Shown: positions 17,009 to 25,724 of the stretch, piece by piece
Position numbering within the stretch: the first letter of the stretch is position 1
Layout of the letters: each line of letters opens with the position of its first letter
Source: a bacterium
GTDB lineage: Bacteria; Bacillota; Clostridia; Lachnospirales; Lachnospiraceae
DNA length: 38,218 nucleotides
NCBI GenBank assembly: GCA_030539165.1
Contig: JAUNSO010000023.1
Coordinates: forward strand, 2,523-40,740
Reading direction: 5' to 3'
The notes under the pieces: model-generated
What the model saw: the letters and a program-made list of their open reading frames with translations, nothing else
Told to the model about the DNA's origin: nothing
Databases searched by the model: none
Position numbers and translations under genes: made by a program

Positions 17009-19459
17009 TTATTTTATTGAAAATCTGACCTCATTTTTCACCATGGATACGATCACAGTATCGCCCTGTTTCACTCTGTGATTCAGAACCTCTTCTGCCA
17101 GTTTATCCTCCAGCATATTCTGAATGGCACGCTTCAGCGGCCGGGCTCCGTACTTCTTATCGGCTCCCTTTTCGACGATATGATCCTTGACTGCATCTCT
17201 GACCGTCAGATGTATGTTCATCTGATCCTCTGCTCTCTTACTGAGATCCTTGATCAGCAGTGTGACGATCTGTTTCATATTCTCTTTATTCAATGCATGG
17301 AACACGATAATCTCATCAATACGGTTAATAAACTCTGGTTTAAAGATTCGCTTGACTTCCTCCATAACACCGGACTTCATCTTGTCATAGTCCTGCTTTT
17401 CATCTTCTTTTGCAGAGAATCCCAGTCTTTTCGGATCTACGATCCTCTGGGCTCCGGCATTGGAGGTCATGATAATCACGCAGTTTTTGAAGCTCACCTT
17501 GCGTCCGGTAGAATCCGTAATGTGTCCGTCATCCAATACCTGCAGCAGTACATTGAACACATCCGGATGAGCCTTCTCAATCTCATCAAAGAGTACAACT
17601 GAGTAGGGATTGCGGCGTATCTTCTCTGACAGCTGTCCGCCTTCATCAAATCCGACATATCCCGGAGGGGAACCAATCAGCTTGGATACTGTGTGTTTTT
17701 CCATATATTCTGACATATCGACACGGATCATGGCATTTTCGCTGCCAAACAACACCTCTGTCAGTGCCTTGGAGAGCTCTGTTTTGCCGACACCGGTAGG
17801 ACCCAGGAATAAGAAGGAGCCAATCGGACGGTTCGGAGATTTCAAGCCGACGCGGCTGCGTTTGATTGCCTTGGCAACTGCTGTAACGGCTTCATCCTGC
17901 CCGATCACACGCTTTTGCAGTTCACTCTCCATACGAATCAGTTTCTTGCCCTCTGCCTCTACCAGCTTCTTGACCGGGATCTTGGTCCACTCTGATACAA
18001 TATCCGCGATCTCATTTTCATCTACCTGTGGACGGTTTTCATATAAGCTCTTTTCATACCTGGCCGCTTTTTTATCATAGGAAGCCTTCAGCTTCTCCTG
18101 CTGACGGCCGAGTATCCCTGCCTCTGTGTAGTTCCCTTCCTTCAGCAGTGCAACCTTTTGATCTTCCATCCGTCTGAGTTCTGCTGCCGTCTTTTCCAGT
18201 GCCGCCGGTCTCCCCAGCTTGCCCAGTCTGACCTTTGCAGATGCTTCATCGATCAGATCAATCGCCTTGTCAGGCAGCTTTCTGTCATTGATATAGCGTT
18301 CGGACATATTCACAGCCGCTTCAATGGCGGCATCTGTAATCGTCACACCGTGGTGTTCCTCATATTTACCTTTGATTCCCTGCAGGATTTCTATCGCTAC
18401 CGGAATGGCCGGTTCCTCTACATTGATTGGCTGGAATCTGCGTTCCAGTGCAGCATCCTTTTCAATATGCTTGCGATATTCATCATAGGTCGTTGCCCCG
18501 ATCAGCTGTATCTCACCTCTGGCCAGAGACGGCTTCAGGATATTGGATGCATCAATCGCACCCTCAGCACCCCCTGCACCAATGATCGTATGCAGTTCAT
18601 CCACAAAGAGCAGAATATCTCCCGCCGTGATAATTTCCTTGATCACGCGTTTGATTCTCTCCTCGAACTCACCGCGGTATTTGCTGCCTGCGATCATGCC
18701 GGACAGATCCAGCGTGAGAACTCTCTTATCCTTCACTGTGCCAGGCACATCACCCTCTACGATACGCATAGCCAGCCCTTCTACGATTGCTGTCTTGCCG
18801 ACTCCCGGATCACCAATCAGACATGGGTTATTCTTTGTGCGTCTGCTGAGTGTCTGTATAATACGTGTAATCTCTGTCTGTCTTCCGATCACAGGATCGA
18901 GTTTTCCCTCTGCTGCCAGCGCAGTCAGGTCTCTGCTGTACTGATCCAGAGTCTGGGTGGGACTCTTTGTTTTCTTTTTTCCGTTCTTCAGTCCCTGTAT
19001 TTCTTCTGCATATCTGGCCGGATCCTCTCCTATGGACATCAGAATCTCTGCGTACATCTTCTGTTGATTGACTCCTACGGTCGTTAACAGTCTGGATGCC
19101 ACACTGACAGGATCCTTGATAATGGCTAACAACAGATGCTCTGTCCCGATCCCGTTTGATTTCAGTCTGACAGCCTCCTGTCTGCTGCCCTCCAGTATAT
19201 CCTGTGCGCGCGGAGTAAAGCCGTCACGCTCTGCTACTGCAACTGCCTGATCCGGTGCGATCAACTGCTCGATCAGCTCGATCAGCTGATCTTCTTCTAC
19301 ACCGTTTGCAAGTAAGACCTTGGAAGCTACTCCTGTTCCCTCACGAATCAATCCGAGCAGGATGTGCTCTGATCCAACATAACCGTGTTTTAATTCTCTG
19401 GATATTTTATAGGCAAGCTCCAGTGCCTGCTGAGCCTTTTCCGTATACTGCATTGGCAT
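17009..19459 (-). CDS. clpC: ATP-dependent Clp protease ATP-binding subunit ClpC
   Basis: An 816-residue Hsp100 unfoldase that feeds substrates to ClpP. Two N-terminal Clp_N repeats (about 5-145) precede AAA domain 1 with Walker A GDPGVGKT at 216-223 and Walker B LLFVDE at 283-288, a middle region with a UVR-like coiled segment at about 428-462, and AAA domain 2 with Walker A GPTGVGKT at 553-560 and Walker B VVLFDEIEKAH. The C-terminal D2-small domain ends VKNEVRFSIK. The ATG has AGGAGGG 8 nt upstream. It follows a GntR regulator by 40 bp. The usual ctsR-mcsA-mcsB genes of Bacilli and many Clostridia are missing here, so the GntR protein may take over heat or stress control. Confidence 0.96.
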   Translation of the reverse strand: MPMQYTEKAQQALELAYKISRELKHGYVGSEHILLGLIREGTGVASKVLLANGVEEDQLIELIEQLIAPDQAVAVAERDGFTPRAQDILEGSRQEAVRLKSNGIGTEHLLLAIIKDPVSVASRLLTTVGVNQQKMYAEILMSIGEDPARYAEEIQGLKNGKKKTKSPTQTLDQYSRDLTALAAEGKLDPVIGRQTEITRIIQTLSRRTKNNPCLIGDPGVGKTAIVEGLAMRIVEGDVPGTVKDKRVLTLDLSGMIAGSKYRGEFEERIKRVIKEIITAGDILLFVDELHTIIGAGGAEGAIDASNILKPSLARGEIQLIGATTYDEYRKHIEKDAALERRFQPINVEEPAIPVAIEILQGIKGKYEEHHGVTITDAAIEAAVNMSERYINDRKLPDKAIDLIDEASAKVRLGKLGRPAALEKTAAELRRMEDQKVALLKEGNYTEAGILGRQQEKLKASYDKKAARYEKSLYENRPQVDENEIADIVSEWTKIPVKKLVEAEGKKLIRMESELQKRVIGQDEAVTAVAKAIKRSRVGLKSPNRPIGSFLFLGPTGVGKTELSKALTEVLFGSENAMIRVDMSEYMEKHTVSKLIGSPPGYVGFDEGGQLSEKIRRNPYSVVLFDEIEKAHPDVFNVLLQVLDDGHITDSTGRKVSFKNCVIIMTSNAGAQRIVDPKRLGFSAKEDEKQDYDKMKSGVMEEVKRIFKPEFINRIDEIIVFHALNKENMKQIVTLLIKDLSKRAEDQMNIHLTVRDAVKDHIVEKGADKKYGARPLKRAIQNMLEDKLAEEVLNHRVKQGDTVIVSMVKNEVRFSIK

Positions 19460-19499
19460 GTGTTATGCCCTCCTTAATAATAAATCATTCTGTTCATTC

Positions 19500-19874
19500 T
19501 TATGAATAAGTATCGTAAATCTCATCGATCAGATCATGAATCTCTTCTCTTGAGATATTTTTCAGACACCCCTTTGCCAGTACAATCGTCAGATCCCGTT
19601 TCATCTCTTCGATTGCCTTGAGTTTATCAATATCAATCGCAATCATGGCTCCGTGCCGTCTGTCTACCTTCACGATGCCCTCCTGTCGGAGTACAGTGTA
19701 GGCTTTATTGACAGTATGCATATTGATACCGATGTCATCTGCTAGCTGACGGACAGAGGGCAGCATATCACCCTCCTGAATCTGTGAAGTAGCCACGCCC
19801 AGAATAATCTGATTCCTGAGCTGCATATAGATCGCCTCATCACTGTTAAAATCAATCTGTACCTCTATTATCAT
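19500..19874 (-). CDS. GntR-family (YtrA-like) transcriptional regulator upstream of clpC
   Basis: A 124-residue short GntR regulator: N-terminal winged helix with the family motif LPSVRQLADDIGINMHTVNK and then AYTVLRQEG, followed by a short dimerisation tail of about 45 residues, as in the YtrA subfamily. I chose the ATG at 19874, with AGGTGG 5 nt upstream; a GTG three codons earlier would sit on the ribosome site itself. Its own promoter lies at 19931-19959. It is followed by clpC after 40 bp and is probably co-transcribed, so it likely represses itself and clpC. YtrA-type regulators usually neighbour ABC transporters; pairing with clpC is different. Confidence 0.9.
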   Translation of the reverse strand: MIIEVQIDFNSDEAIYMQLRNQIILGVATSQIQEGDMLPSVRQLADDIGINMHTVNKAYTVLRQEGIVKVDRRHGAMIAIDIDKLKAIEEMKRDLTIVLAKGCLKNISREEIHDLIDEIYDTYS

Positions 19875-19930
19875 ATGATCCACCTTCTTTGAACTGTATC
19901 ATTGATGCATTTGTATCTTTTGTTATATAC

Positions 19931-19959
19931 ATACTAGCACAACCAACTTTATTTGTCGA
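19931..19959 (-). promoter_or_regulatory. promoter of the gntR-clpC operon
   Basis: Minus strand TCGACA (19954-19959), 17-bp spacer, TAGTAT (19931-19936). A TTGT...ACAA inverted pair spans the -10 region. I see no CtsR-type heptanucleotide direct repeat. Confidence 0.6.
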
Positions 19960-19976
19960 GCCTAAAAAGACTTCAT

Positions 19977-21125
19977 TTATCTCAATACGGCAGGCAGGCC
20001 CGTACTTTCCATATAAGAAGAAAGGCTCATGCAGATCAGGACTCTGTCGATGTCATGTTCCTTGATATATTGATTCAGACTTTGCTTATAATAACGCGGA
20101 TCGATCAGATGCAGCTCGGAAAAATCAGCAGTCAGAAACGGGGCCATACTGTCCATATAGGAGTCCCGAACGATGAGCAGCTTCTCCTGACCTGCTTCCG
20201 GGTTTTGGATCACCACTATAGGCTGATTTCCACCAAGAAAAACAGTATACTGGTTTTTCTCCTGCAGATGCTCCTCTGCATATAGTCTGCCCTCTTTGTA
20301 CTTTGAGCCATCAAATACCGTAACGCCGATATTGCCCTCCGGCACATAGGCATGTATCTCATCCGGACGGATCCATGGCAATGGTACATCCGAGTACAGA
20401 GTTCCTTTAAAGTTCCCTGACAAGAGTCTGTCTGGGTACTCCGTAACTGCCGATGCCGGACAACCTATCGCCTCTGCATATGCAGAATAGGCATAATATG
20501 CTCCAAGGCTGGTCCAGTGATGATCTGTGTGATAAAAAATATACTCTTCATCGTGTGCAGCCAGAGTATCATACAGATCGATGCAGTTTACATAACATTC
20601 TTCCTGCTGTTTCTGTAAAGCTTCTGTACCCTGCCTGACTGTCTGGTATACATCCTGTATCATGGCTTTCTGATCCACATGTGGTGCAGCTGACGGCAGC
20701 TTTGCAGACCAGATATCAACCGCACCCGGAATCAGAGCAAAGTCAACCGGCACTTCTGCAGCATCAGCATATTGTATCAGTGCGGCGTTATTTTTATCCA
20801 GACGTTCTCTGTTGACTGAAAGCTTCCTGAGCAGTGTATCATCTTCGGCATAGTACACATCTCCAAATTCTCTGACTCCAAGTGCATATGTCTTGATTTT
20901 TGACAGTCTTACAAAATAATCCCGCATTGCAAAGTGGTCATTCAGCCAGACCTCAAACTTCTCCTCGAAGCTGCCATCCGCTATACTACTAAAGGAAATC
21001 GCCGGCAGCTCTGCCAGATAACGATTCTCCATCTCAGAAAATGTTCGTTTCGGCATCAGCAGGCCAATCAGGCTCATCCCAAAAATCCATATGATCAATA
21101 TTCCTATTATGATCTTCTTTTGCAT
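19977..21125 (-). CDS. DHHW-motif AlgX/AlgJ-like SGNH protein, partner of the MBOAT acyltransferase
   Basis: A 382-residue exported or membrane-anchored protein: one N-terminal hydrophobic segment (residues 4-24), then a domain containing DHHW at 201-204 and an SGNH-hydrolase-like end with RDSYMDSMAPFL. These features define the DHHW/AlgX-AlgJ group, which receives acyl groups from an MBOAT protein and transfers them to an extracellular polysaccharide. I set the start at 21125, where AAGGG precedes the ATG by 6 nt and a membrane segment follows directly. A GTG at 21161, overlapping the end of the MBOAT gene, is the alternative and would couple translation. The polymer acylated here is unknown. 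Confidence 0.85.
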   Translation of the reverse strand: MQKKIIIGILIIWIFGMSLIGLLMPKRTFSEMENRYLAELPAISFSSIADGSFEEKFEVWLNDHFAMRDYFVRLSKIKTYALGVREFGDVYYAEDDTLLRKLSVNRERLDKNNAALIQYADAAEVPVDFALIPGAVDIWSAKLPSAAPHVDQKAMIQDVYQTVRQGTEALQKQQEECYVNCIDLYDTLAAHDEEYIFYHTDHHWTSLGAYYAYSAYAEAIGCPASAVTEYPDRLLSGNFKGTLYSDVPLPWIRPDEIHAYVPEGNIGVTVFDGSKYKEGRLYAEEHLQEKNQYTVFLGGNQPIVVIQNPEAGQEKLLIVRDSYMDSMAPFLTADFSELHLIDPRYYKQSLNQYIKEHDIDRVLICMSLSSYMESTGLPAVLR

Positions 21126-21161
21126 CGCATTCCCTTCTCGACTGATTTTCCTGACTCTCAC

Positions 21162-22580
21162 TCAAAATCTGAAATATAAAAACGGATTATAAGTCGAATC
21201 TACGATTACCGCCGTAGATAAGATCAGTCCAAGCAGCAGTACCACCGGTGTCAGTACCCTCTGCACCTTCATGGACAATTTTCTGTAAAGCTCTGTCACA
21301 ACAGGCACAGAAGCAATACACAGAATCAGCAAAATCAATGCATAGGAGATCAGATAGTATACATCCTGCGTCTGTATCAATCCGTTTTCCCCAAAACCAA
21401 ACATTCTGCTGATCATCGTCATACACATCCCCAATGAATCGCAGGCAAATATCGCCCACCCGGTCACGACAATGACCAGTGTATAGATATGTCTCAGAAT
21501 CCGCGGCCACCTGTCCATCCTCTTCAGCAGCCACAGCTTTTCAATCATCAGTAAAACGGCATAATACAGACCCCACAGCAAAAAGTTCCATGCTGCACCA
21601 TGCCAGATACCTGTCACCGCCCATACAATCAGCAGATTCAGGATATTGCGCCATTTGCCTTTCCGGTTACCGCCAAGCGGAATATAGAGATATTCCTTGA
21701 ACCATGTTGACAGAGAGATATGCCATCTTCTCCAAAAATCCGTGATAGAATCGGCGATATAGGGATAGTTAAAATTCCTCATAAATTCAAAGCCAAACAT
21801 CCTGCCCAGCCCCACTGCCATATCTGAGTACCCCGAAAAGTCAAAATAAATCTGAAAACTAAATGCAAGTGCAGCCATCCATGCACCTGTCACTGACAGG
21901 TTCTCAACTCCTGCTGCTTTATAAGTATCCCACAGCACCCCGATACTATTGGCCAGCAATACCTTTTTTGCCAGTCCGATGACAAAGATTGTCACACCAT
22001 CTGCGAATCTGTCTACTGTATGCTCACGTTCACTCAGCTGTCGGTCTACGTCCTTGTATTTGACGATCGGTCCGGCAATCAGCTGTGGAAACATCGTCAC
22101 ATAAGTTCCAAACTTGATATAATTTTTCTGTGCATGTGAATCTCCACGATAGACATCAATCACATAAGACATCTTCTGAAAGGTATAAAAAGAAATGCCG
22201 ATCGGCATGACCAGTCCAAGCGGATGCAGTCCGGAAAGTCCCGGAATCTGTCGGAGATTTTCAATCACAAAATCCAGATATTTGAATAAAAAGAGGGTTC
22301 CGATATTGATCACAATCGAAGTCGCAAGCCATACCCTTGCACGCTTCATGCAGACAGCATCTTCCGGATGAGCATGATTGATCTCGATCAACCGCCCGAA
22401 CAGATAATCCAGTACAATCATCAGAACCATCAGGAATACATAAACAGGCTCTCCCCACCCATAAAAGAACAGACTGAACACAAACAAAATTACATTGCGC
22501 CATTTAAGCGGTGCAATGTAATAAACGAACAGCACAATTGGTAAATATACAAATAAAAATAAAGTACTCGAAAATACCAT
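21162..22580 (-). CDS. MBOAT family O-acyltransferase (AlgI/DltB-like)
   Basis: A 472-residue polytopic membrane protein with about ten hydrophobic segments. The MBOAT hallmark histidines are H287 in DFWRRWHISLSTWF and H327 in GIWHGAAWNFLLWG; GPIVKYKD and FSFQIYFDFSGYSD are also typical. MBOAT proteins move an acyl group, usually acetate from acetyl-CoA, across the membrane to a secreted acceptor. With the DHHW protein directly downstream it forms the two-component O-acetylation module known from alginate and other bacterial polysaccharides. The ribosome site is weak (AGGGG about 17 nt away). The promoter at 22661-22689 overlaps a large inverted repeat shared with the divergent MerR gene. Confidence 0.93.
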   Translation of the reverse strand: MVFSSTLFLFVYLPIVLFVYYIAPLKWRNVILFVFSLFFYGWGEPVYVFLMVLMIVLDYLFGRLIEINHAHPEDAVCMKRARVWLATSIVINIGTLFLFKYLDFVIENLRQIPGLSGLHPLGLVMPIGISFYTFQKMSYVIDVYRGDSHAQKNYIKFGTYVTMFPQLIAGPIVKYKDVDRQLSEREHTVDRFADGVTIFVIGLAKKVLLANSIGVLWDTYKAAGVENLSVTGAWMAALAFSFQIYFDFSGYSDMAVGLGRMFGFEFMRNFNYPYIADSITDFWRRWHISLSTWFKEYLYIPLGGNRKGKWRNILNLLIVWAVTGIWHGAAWNFLLWGLYYAVLLMIEKLWLLKRMDRWPRILRHIYTLVIVVTGWAIFACDSLGMCMTMISRMFGFGENGLIQTQDVYYLISYALILLILCIASVPVVTELYRKLSMKVQRVLTPVVLLLGLILSTAVIVDSTYNPFLYFRF

Positions 22581-22642
22581 AATCTATATCTCTGACCCCT
22601 TCCGGTTCATAACAGACCAGACTGTAGGATGGCCATTCGGCC

Positions 22643-22668
22643 GGTATAATGACGTCAGACATTATACC
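22643..22668. promoter_or_regulatory. 26-bp inverted repeat between MBOAT and merR, probable operator
   Basis: GGTATAATG / CATTATACC, perfect 9-bp arms (22643-22651 and 22660-22668) around an 8-bp centre. The right arm carries the MBOAT -10 on the minus strand, so a dimeric protein bound here would cover that promoter. A second inverted repeat, CATTTC-N6-GAAATG, follows at 22682-22699 over the -35. Confidence 0.55.
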
Positions 22669-22689
22669 ATAATTCATGACACATTTCCA
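22661..22689 (-). promoter_or_regulatory. promoter of the MBOAT-DHHW operon
   Basis: Minus strand TGGAAA (22684-22689), 17-bp spacer, perfect TATAAT (22661-22666). Both elements overlap inverted repeats. Confidence 0.65.
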
Positions 22690-22715
22690 CCGTGAAATGG
22701 ACAGTCGCTTGTTCC

Positions 22716-22744
22716 TTGCTTTACTGTCGTTTCTTGACTATAAT
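22716..22744 (+). promoter_or_regulatory. promoter of the MerR-family gene
   Basis: TTGCTT (22716-22721), 17-bp spacer, perfect TATAAT (22739-22744), about 30 bp before the merR-type ATG. The spacer is normal, not the 19 bp of classic MerR-activated promoters. Confidence 0.55.
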
Positions 22745-22774
22745 AGAACAGGCGGCAGAAACAGGAGGTGGAAC

Positions 22775-23608
22775 ATGATGTACCAGAGTTCAGAATACTT
22801 TTTATCCACAGGAGAATTCGCGAAGCTATGCAATACGACGAGAGATACACTGCGTCATTATCATGAGATCGGGCTTCTGATCCCTCAGAAAAATGAAGAA
22901 AACGGATATTATTTTTACAGCCTTGCACAGGTGACCTCCTACTATTTTATCAGTCTCTTTCGTCAGCTGGATACGCCCTTGTCTAATATCAAAGAATGTT
23001 TGGTCAGTTCTGACGAAGATGCCTATTATAATTTCTGCAGAGATCAGCTGAACAGTCTGGTCAAAATGCGCTCCGAGATCAACCGCAAAATTGTTTCACT
23101 CAGTAATGCAACAATGCTGATGCGCCATATGAGACACGCCGAAGGAAATACTCCTCATGTATTCTCCTTCCATGAAAAAACAACCTACTATATCACTCCG
23201 ATTCATTCCTCTCATTCTGCACATGCGGCAGATATCGCAGATGATATCAGGCGGCATATAGAGACCTGTTCCAAACGGCCGGAGATCTATCCATTTCCTA
23301 TCTCTGCTACGATTGACCGCGAGGATTTCTTTCAAGGCATCTACCAATACAAACAGCTTTGCAGCAGTACCTCAGCCAAGCCAAACGGTACTGACATCCT
23401 GCAGATGCCGACCACCCGGGTAGTTGGCTGCTCCTGTAAGGACAGTAATACTGACATCAGAGAGATCTACCGCCGGCTGCAGCATTATATTGAAGAGCAA
23501 AAAATAACGGTCATCTCTGACCTGTTTTCCATGAATCTGTTCAATTTCATGGATACACAGGCCGAGCACCGTTACTTAAAATACTTATTCTTCTGTATCG
23601 AGGATTAA
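22775..23608 (+). CDS. MerR-family transcriptional regulator
   Basis: A 277-residue regulator: N-terminal MerR winged helix-turn-helix (residues about 10-75: STGEFAKLCNTTRDTLRHYHE, then GLLIPQKNEENGYYFYS), a coiled-coil helix around 85-130, and a C-terminal domain of about 140 residues possibly of the GyrI/BmrR effector type, which suggests small-molecule sensing. The ATG at 22775 follows AGGAGG at 6 nt; a second ATG is the next codon. The longer frame from 22676 has no ribosome site and begins inside the promoter region. It is divergent from the MBOAT operon, the likely target, and its stop codon overlaps that of the convergent kinase-like gene by 4 bp. Confidence 0.88.
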   Translation: MMYQSSEYFLSTGEFAKLCNTTRDTLRHYHEIGLLIPQKNEENGYYFYSLAQVTSYYFISLFRQLDTPLSNIKECLVSSDEDAYYNFCRDQLNSLVKMRSEINRKIVSLSNATMLMRHMRHAEGNTPHVFSFHEKTTYYITPIHSSHSAHAADIADDIRRHIETCSKRPEIYPFPISATIDREDFFQGIYQYKQLCSSTSAKPNGTDILQMPTTRVVGCSCKDSNTDIREIYRRLQHYIEEQKITVISDLFSMNLFNFMDTQAEHRYLKYLFFCIED

Positions 23609-24207
23609 GAAAAGTGCTGCTGTCTCTGGAGGATATACTCTGCCAGCAGATCTGCTGTCAGTTTCTCTCCCAGCTTGCTGCTGTTGACAGCAATGTCATA
23701 ATTTCTGGAATCTCCCCATTTTCCCTTACAGTAATAATTATGATAATGCTTTCTCTTACTGTCCTGTCTGTTGATAAAGCTTTCTGCCTCTTCTCTGGTG
23801 AGATGATAAAGTCTGACCACCCGATCTATCTTGCTTTCCCAATCGCCAAGTACAAATATAGATACCAGAGCAGGCTGATTTTTCAGAATCGTCTCTGCAC
23901 ATCGTCCTACCACAACGAAGGATTCACCTTTTTCAGCCCTTTTCTTGATAAATTCAAACTGCATATTTGCAAGATTCTCCTCCATGGATTGCGAATATCC
24001 GTAAAGTGACCTTGTCAGAAACTTATTGCGCGGCTTCTCATCATACCGTTCAAGCTCCTTGCCATCTATCTGCTTTTCCTGAGCGATATCCTGCAGCAGG
24101 CTTTTATCATACAGTTTGATGGAAAAATGCTCTGCCAGCATTTCCGCTATTTCATGTCCGCCGCTTCCAAATTCCCGTCCGATCGAAATAATCAATTGTT
24201 TCTCCAA
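23605..24207 (-). CDS. cytidylate kinase-like family protein
   Basis: A 200-residue P-loop nucleotide kinase of the Cytidylate_kin2 group, with the N-terminal GREFGSGGHEIAEMLAE loop, a central VVVGRCAE strand-turn, and an arginine-rich lid (RVVRLYHLTREEAESFINRQDSKRKHYH). The true phosphate acceptor is unknown; many Clostridia have several paralogues besides CMP kinase. The start is a TTG at 24207 with GGGGGA 6 nt upstream; no ATG lies before the P-loop, so the TTG is well supported. It follows the permease gene by 18 bp and is probably co-transcribed with it. Confidence 0.87.
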   Translation of the reverse strand: MEKQLIISIGREFGSGGHEIAEMLAEHFSIKLYDKSLLQDIAQEKQIDGKELERYDEKPRNKFLTRSLYGYSQSMEENLANMQFEFIKKRAEKGESFVVVGRCAETILKNQPALVSIFVLGDWESKIDRVVRLYHLTREEAESFINRQDSKRKHYHNYYCKGKWGDSRNYDIAVNSSKLGEKLTADLLAEYILQRQQHFS

Positions 24208-24225
24208 TGTTCTTCCCCCTTTGGA

Positions 24226-25575
24226 TTAAAGATATCTTAAGAAAATAAATATCATAGTGATCAAAATGACCATAATAGTTGCCGGTGCCATAACCCTGCA
24301 GTATCTGCCCCAGCCAATCGGATAGCCTTCCTTTGCCGCCACTGCCGTACCAATGACATTCGCGGATGCTCCGATCGGTGTTGCACTGCCGCCGATATCA
24401 GTTCCCATGGAAAGTGTCCATGCGAGAACGGACAAATCAATCCCCTGCGTCACAGCGAGGCTCTTGATAACCGGAATCATCGTAGCCGCAAAAGGAATGT
24501 TATCGATAAAGGCACTGGCTATTGCAGATCCCCAGATAATAATGGCTATCATCAGTTTAACATTTCCACCACTGATCTGACCAATGAAATTTGCAATCAC
24601 CTCTAAAGTTCCTGTCTGCTCCAGTCCGCCGACCACCACAAACAGTCCGATGAAAAATAACAATGTCTTATAATCAAGGCGTTTTAACAGACTCCATGCA
24701 TCACTCCAGGCTGTCAGAAGTGTCACAAGTGCAATGAAAAGACCTATGTATGCAACTGTCAGACCCGTCTGGGCATGTGTTACCAGCATGACTACTGCAC
24801 ATAAGAAGATCACACAGCTGATGATGAATTTCTTTTTGTCCCTGATGGCTTCCTTCGGTTCTGGAAATGCCGATGTATCAATTCCCACAGCCCCTGCGCT
24901 CAATTCTTTTCTGTATACAAGATAGAAATATAAAATAGATAAGATCAGCGACACACCTGCCATCATTCCTGTATTCGTAATAAAGTCTGCAAACGAATAT
25001 CCCAGTGATGTACCTATGATAATATTCGGCGGATCTCCGCACATCGTCGCCGATCCACCCAGATTCGCACAGAAAATCTCAGACAATATCATCGGTACCG
25101 GATTGAATTTCAATAGCTGTGCCAGCTCCACAGTCACTGCTGCCAAAAATAAAATGACAGTAATACTGTCGATAAACATAGACAATATACCTGACATGAT
25201 CATAAATGTAATAAAGATGGAAATCGTCTTATAGTGAACAAGCTTTGCAATCCGCATACACAGCCACCGGAAAAAGCCGGCACGTTCCATTCCTTCCACC
25301 ATGACCATCATCCCTGCTATGAAGATAATGGTTGCCCAGTTAATGCCGGAGGAATTCTCCGAAGCCTCTCCACTCACATACCAGAAGCCGGTGGTAAATA
25401 TTTCTTTCAGATTCAATGTGTTCACAATTGCACTCATACTGCGCATTCCGATGCCAAATACCAGCACCAGAGTCAACAGACCGCATAATAAAGTGACGAT
25501 ATGTCTCTCCAGTTTCTCCGTAATGATTAGCAGAAACATTGCGAGAAATATAATCACAGCCATGATTTGTGCCAT
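24226..25575 (-). CDS. SLC13/CitMHS-type anion permease (ArsB/NhaD superfamily)
   Basis: A 449-residue membrane protein with about 11-12 hydrophobic segments. Two pseudo-symmetric motifs are visible, GGSATMCGDPPNIIIGT in the first half and GGSATPIGASANVIGTA in the second, matching the substrate and Na+-binding hairpins of the ion transporter superfamily. Likely substrates are a dicarboxylate, citrate, or another anion; sequence alone does not decide. I set the start at 25575 (MAQIMAVIIF), with AAGGAG 9 nt upstream; the longer frame from 25626 would be read from within the leader hairpin. Promoter at 25653-25681. The kinase-like gene follows. Confidence 0.88.
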   Translation of the reverse strand: MAQIMAVIIFLAMFLLIITEKLERHIVTLLCGLLTLVLVFGIGMRSMSAIVNTLNLKEIFTTGFWYVSGEASENSSGINWATIIFIAGMMVMVEGMERAGFFRWLCMRIAKLVHYKTISIFITFMIMSGILSMFIDSITVILFLAAVTVELAQLLKFNPVPMILSEIFCANLGGSATMCGDPPNIIIGTSLGYSFADFITNTGMMAGVSLILSILYFYLVYRKELSAGAVGIDTSAFPEPKEAIRDKKKFIISCVIFLCAVVMLVTHAQTGLTVAYIGLFIALVTLLTAWSDAWSLLKRLDYKTLLFFIGLFVVVGGLEQTGTLEVIANFIGQISGGNVKLMIAIIIWGSAIASAFIDNIPFAATMIPVIKSLAVTQGIDLSVLAWTLSMGTDIGGSATPIGASANVIGTAVAAKEGYPIGWGRYCRVMAPATIMVILITMIFIFLRYL

Positions 25576-25597
25576 ATCTTTTGTCTCCTTTTCTCCG

Positions 25598-25639
25598 CAA
25601 AAATACCACTTCGCCGTGACAGGCAAAATGGTATTTTTG
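25598..25639 (-). terminator. terminator-like hairpin in the permease leader (attenuator or upstream terminator)
   Basis: CAAAAATACCA (25598-25608) pairs with TGGTATTTTTG (25629-25639), and inner GCC/GGC extends the stem to 18 positions with two mismatches. On the minus strand it ends in TTTTTG. It lies between the promoter at 25653-25681 and the permease ribosome site at 25585-25590, so transcripts must pass it; it also follows the acyl-CoA synthetase gene. Confidence 0.7.
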
Positions 25640-25652
25640 TCGTACCTGAGTT

Positions 25653-25681
25653 ATTATAAGTAGAATGTTTCATACTTTCAA
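25653..25681 (-). promoter_or_regulatory. strong promoter of the permease-kinase operon
   Basis: Minus strand TTGAAA (25676-25681), 17-bp spacer, perfect TATAAT (25653-25658). The predicted start near 25646 gives a leader of about 70 nt containing the hairpin. Confidence 0.8.
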
Positions 25682-25724
25682 GCAAAATTTTTTCTTTTTT
25701 AACATTTTCTTAGCACAATGACTG

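Noticed and set aside
17078..17602. Plus-strand open frame of 174 codons
   Set aside because: Antisense to the AAA2 region of clpC; no ribosome site and no recognisable domain.
18158..19087. Long plus-strand open frame of 309 codons
   Set aside because: Fully antisense to clpC, whose frame is certain; composition (Cys- and His-rich, no ribosome site) is that of a shadow.
23644..23657. 14-bp palindrome CAGCAGATCTGCTG
   Set aside because: It falls inside the kinase-like coding sequence and has no promoter or stem-T-run context; probably a codon coincidence.
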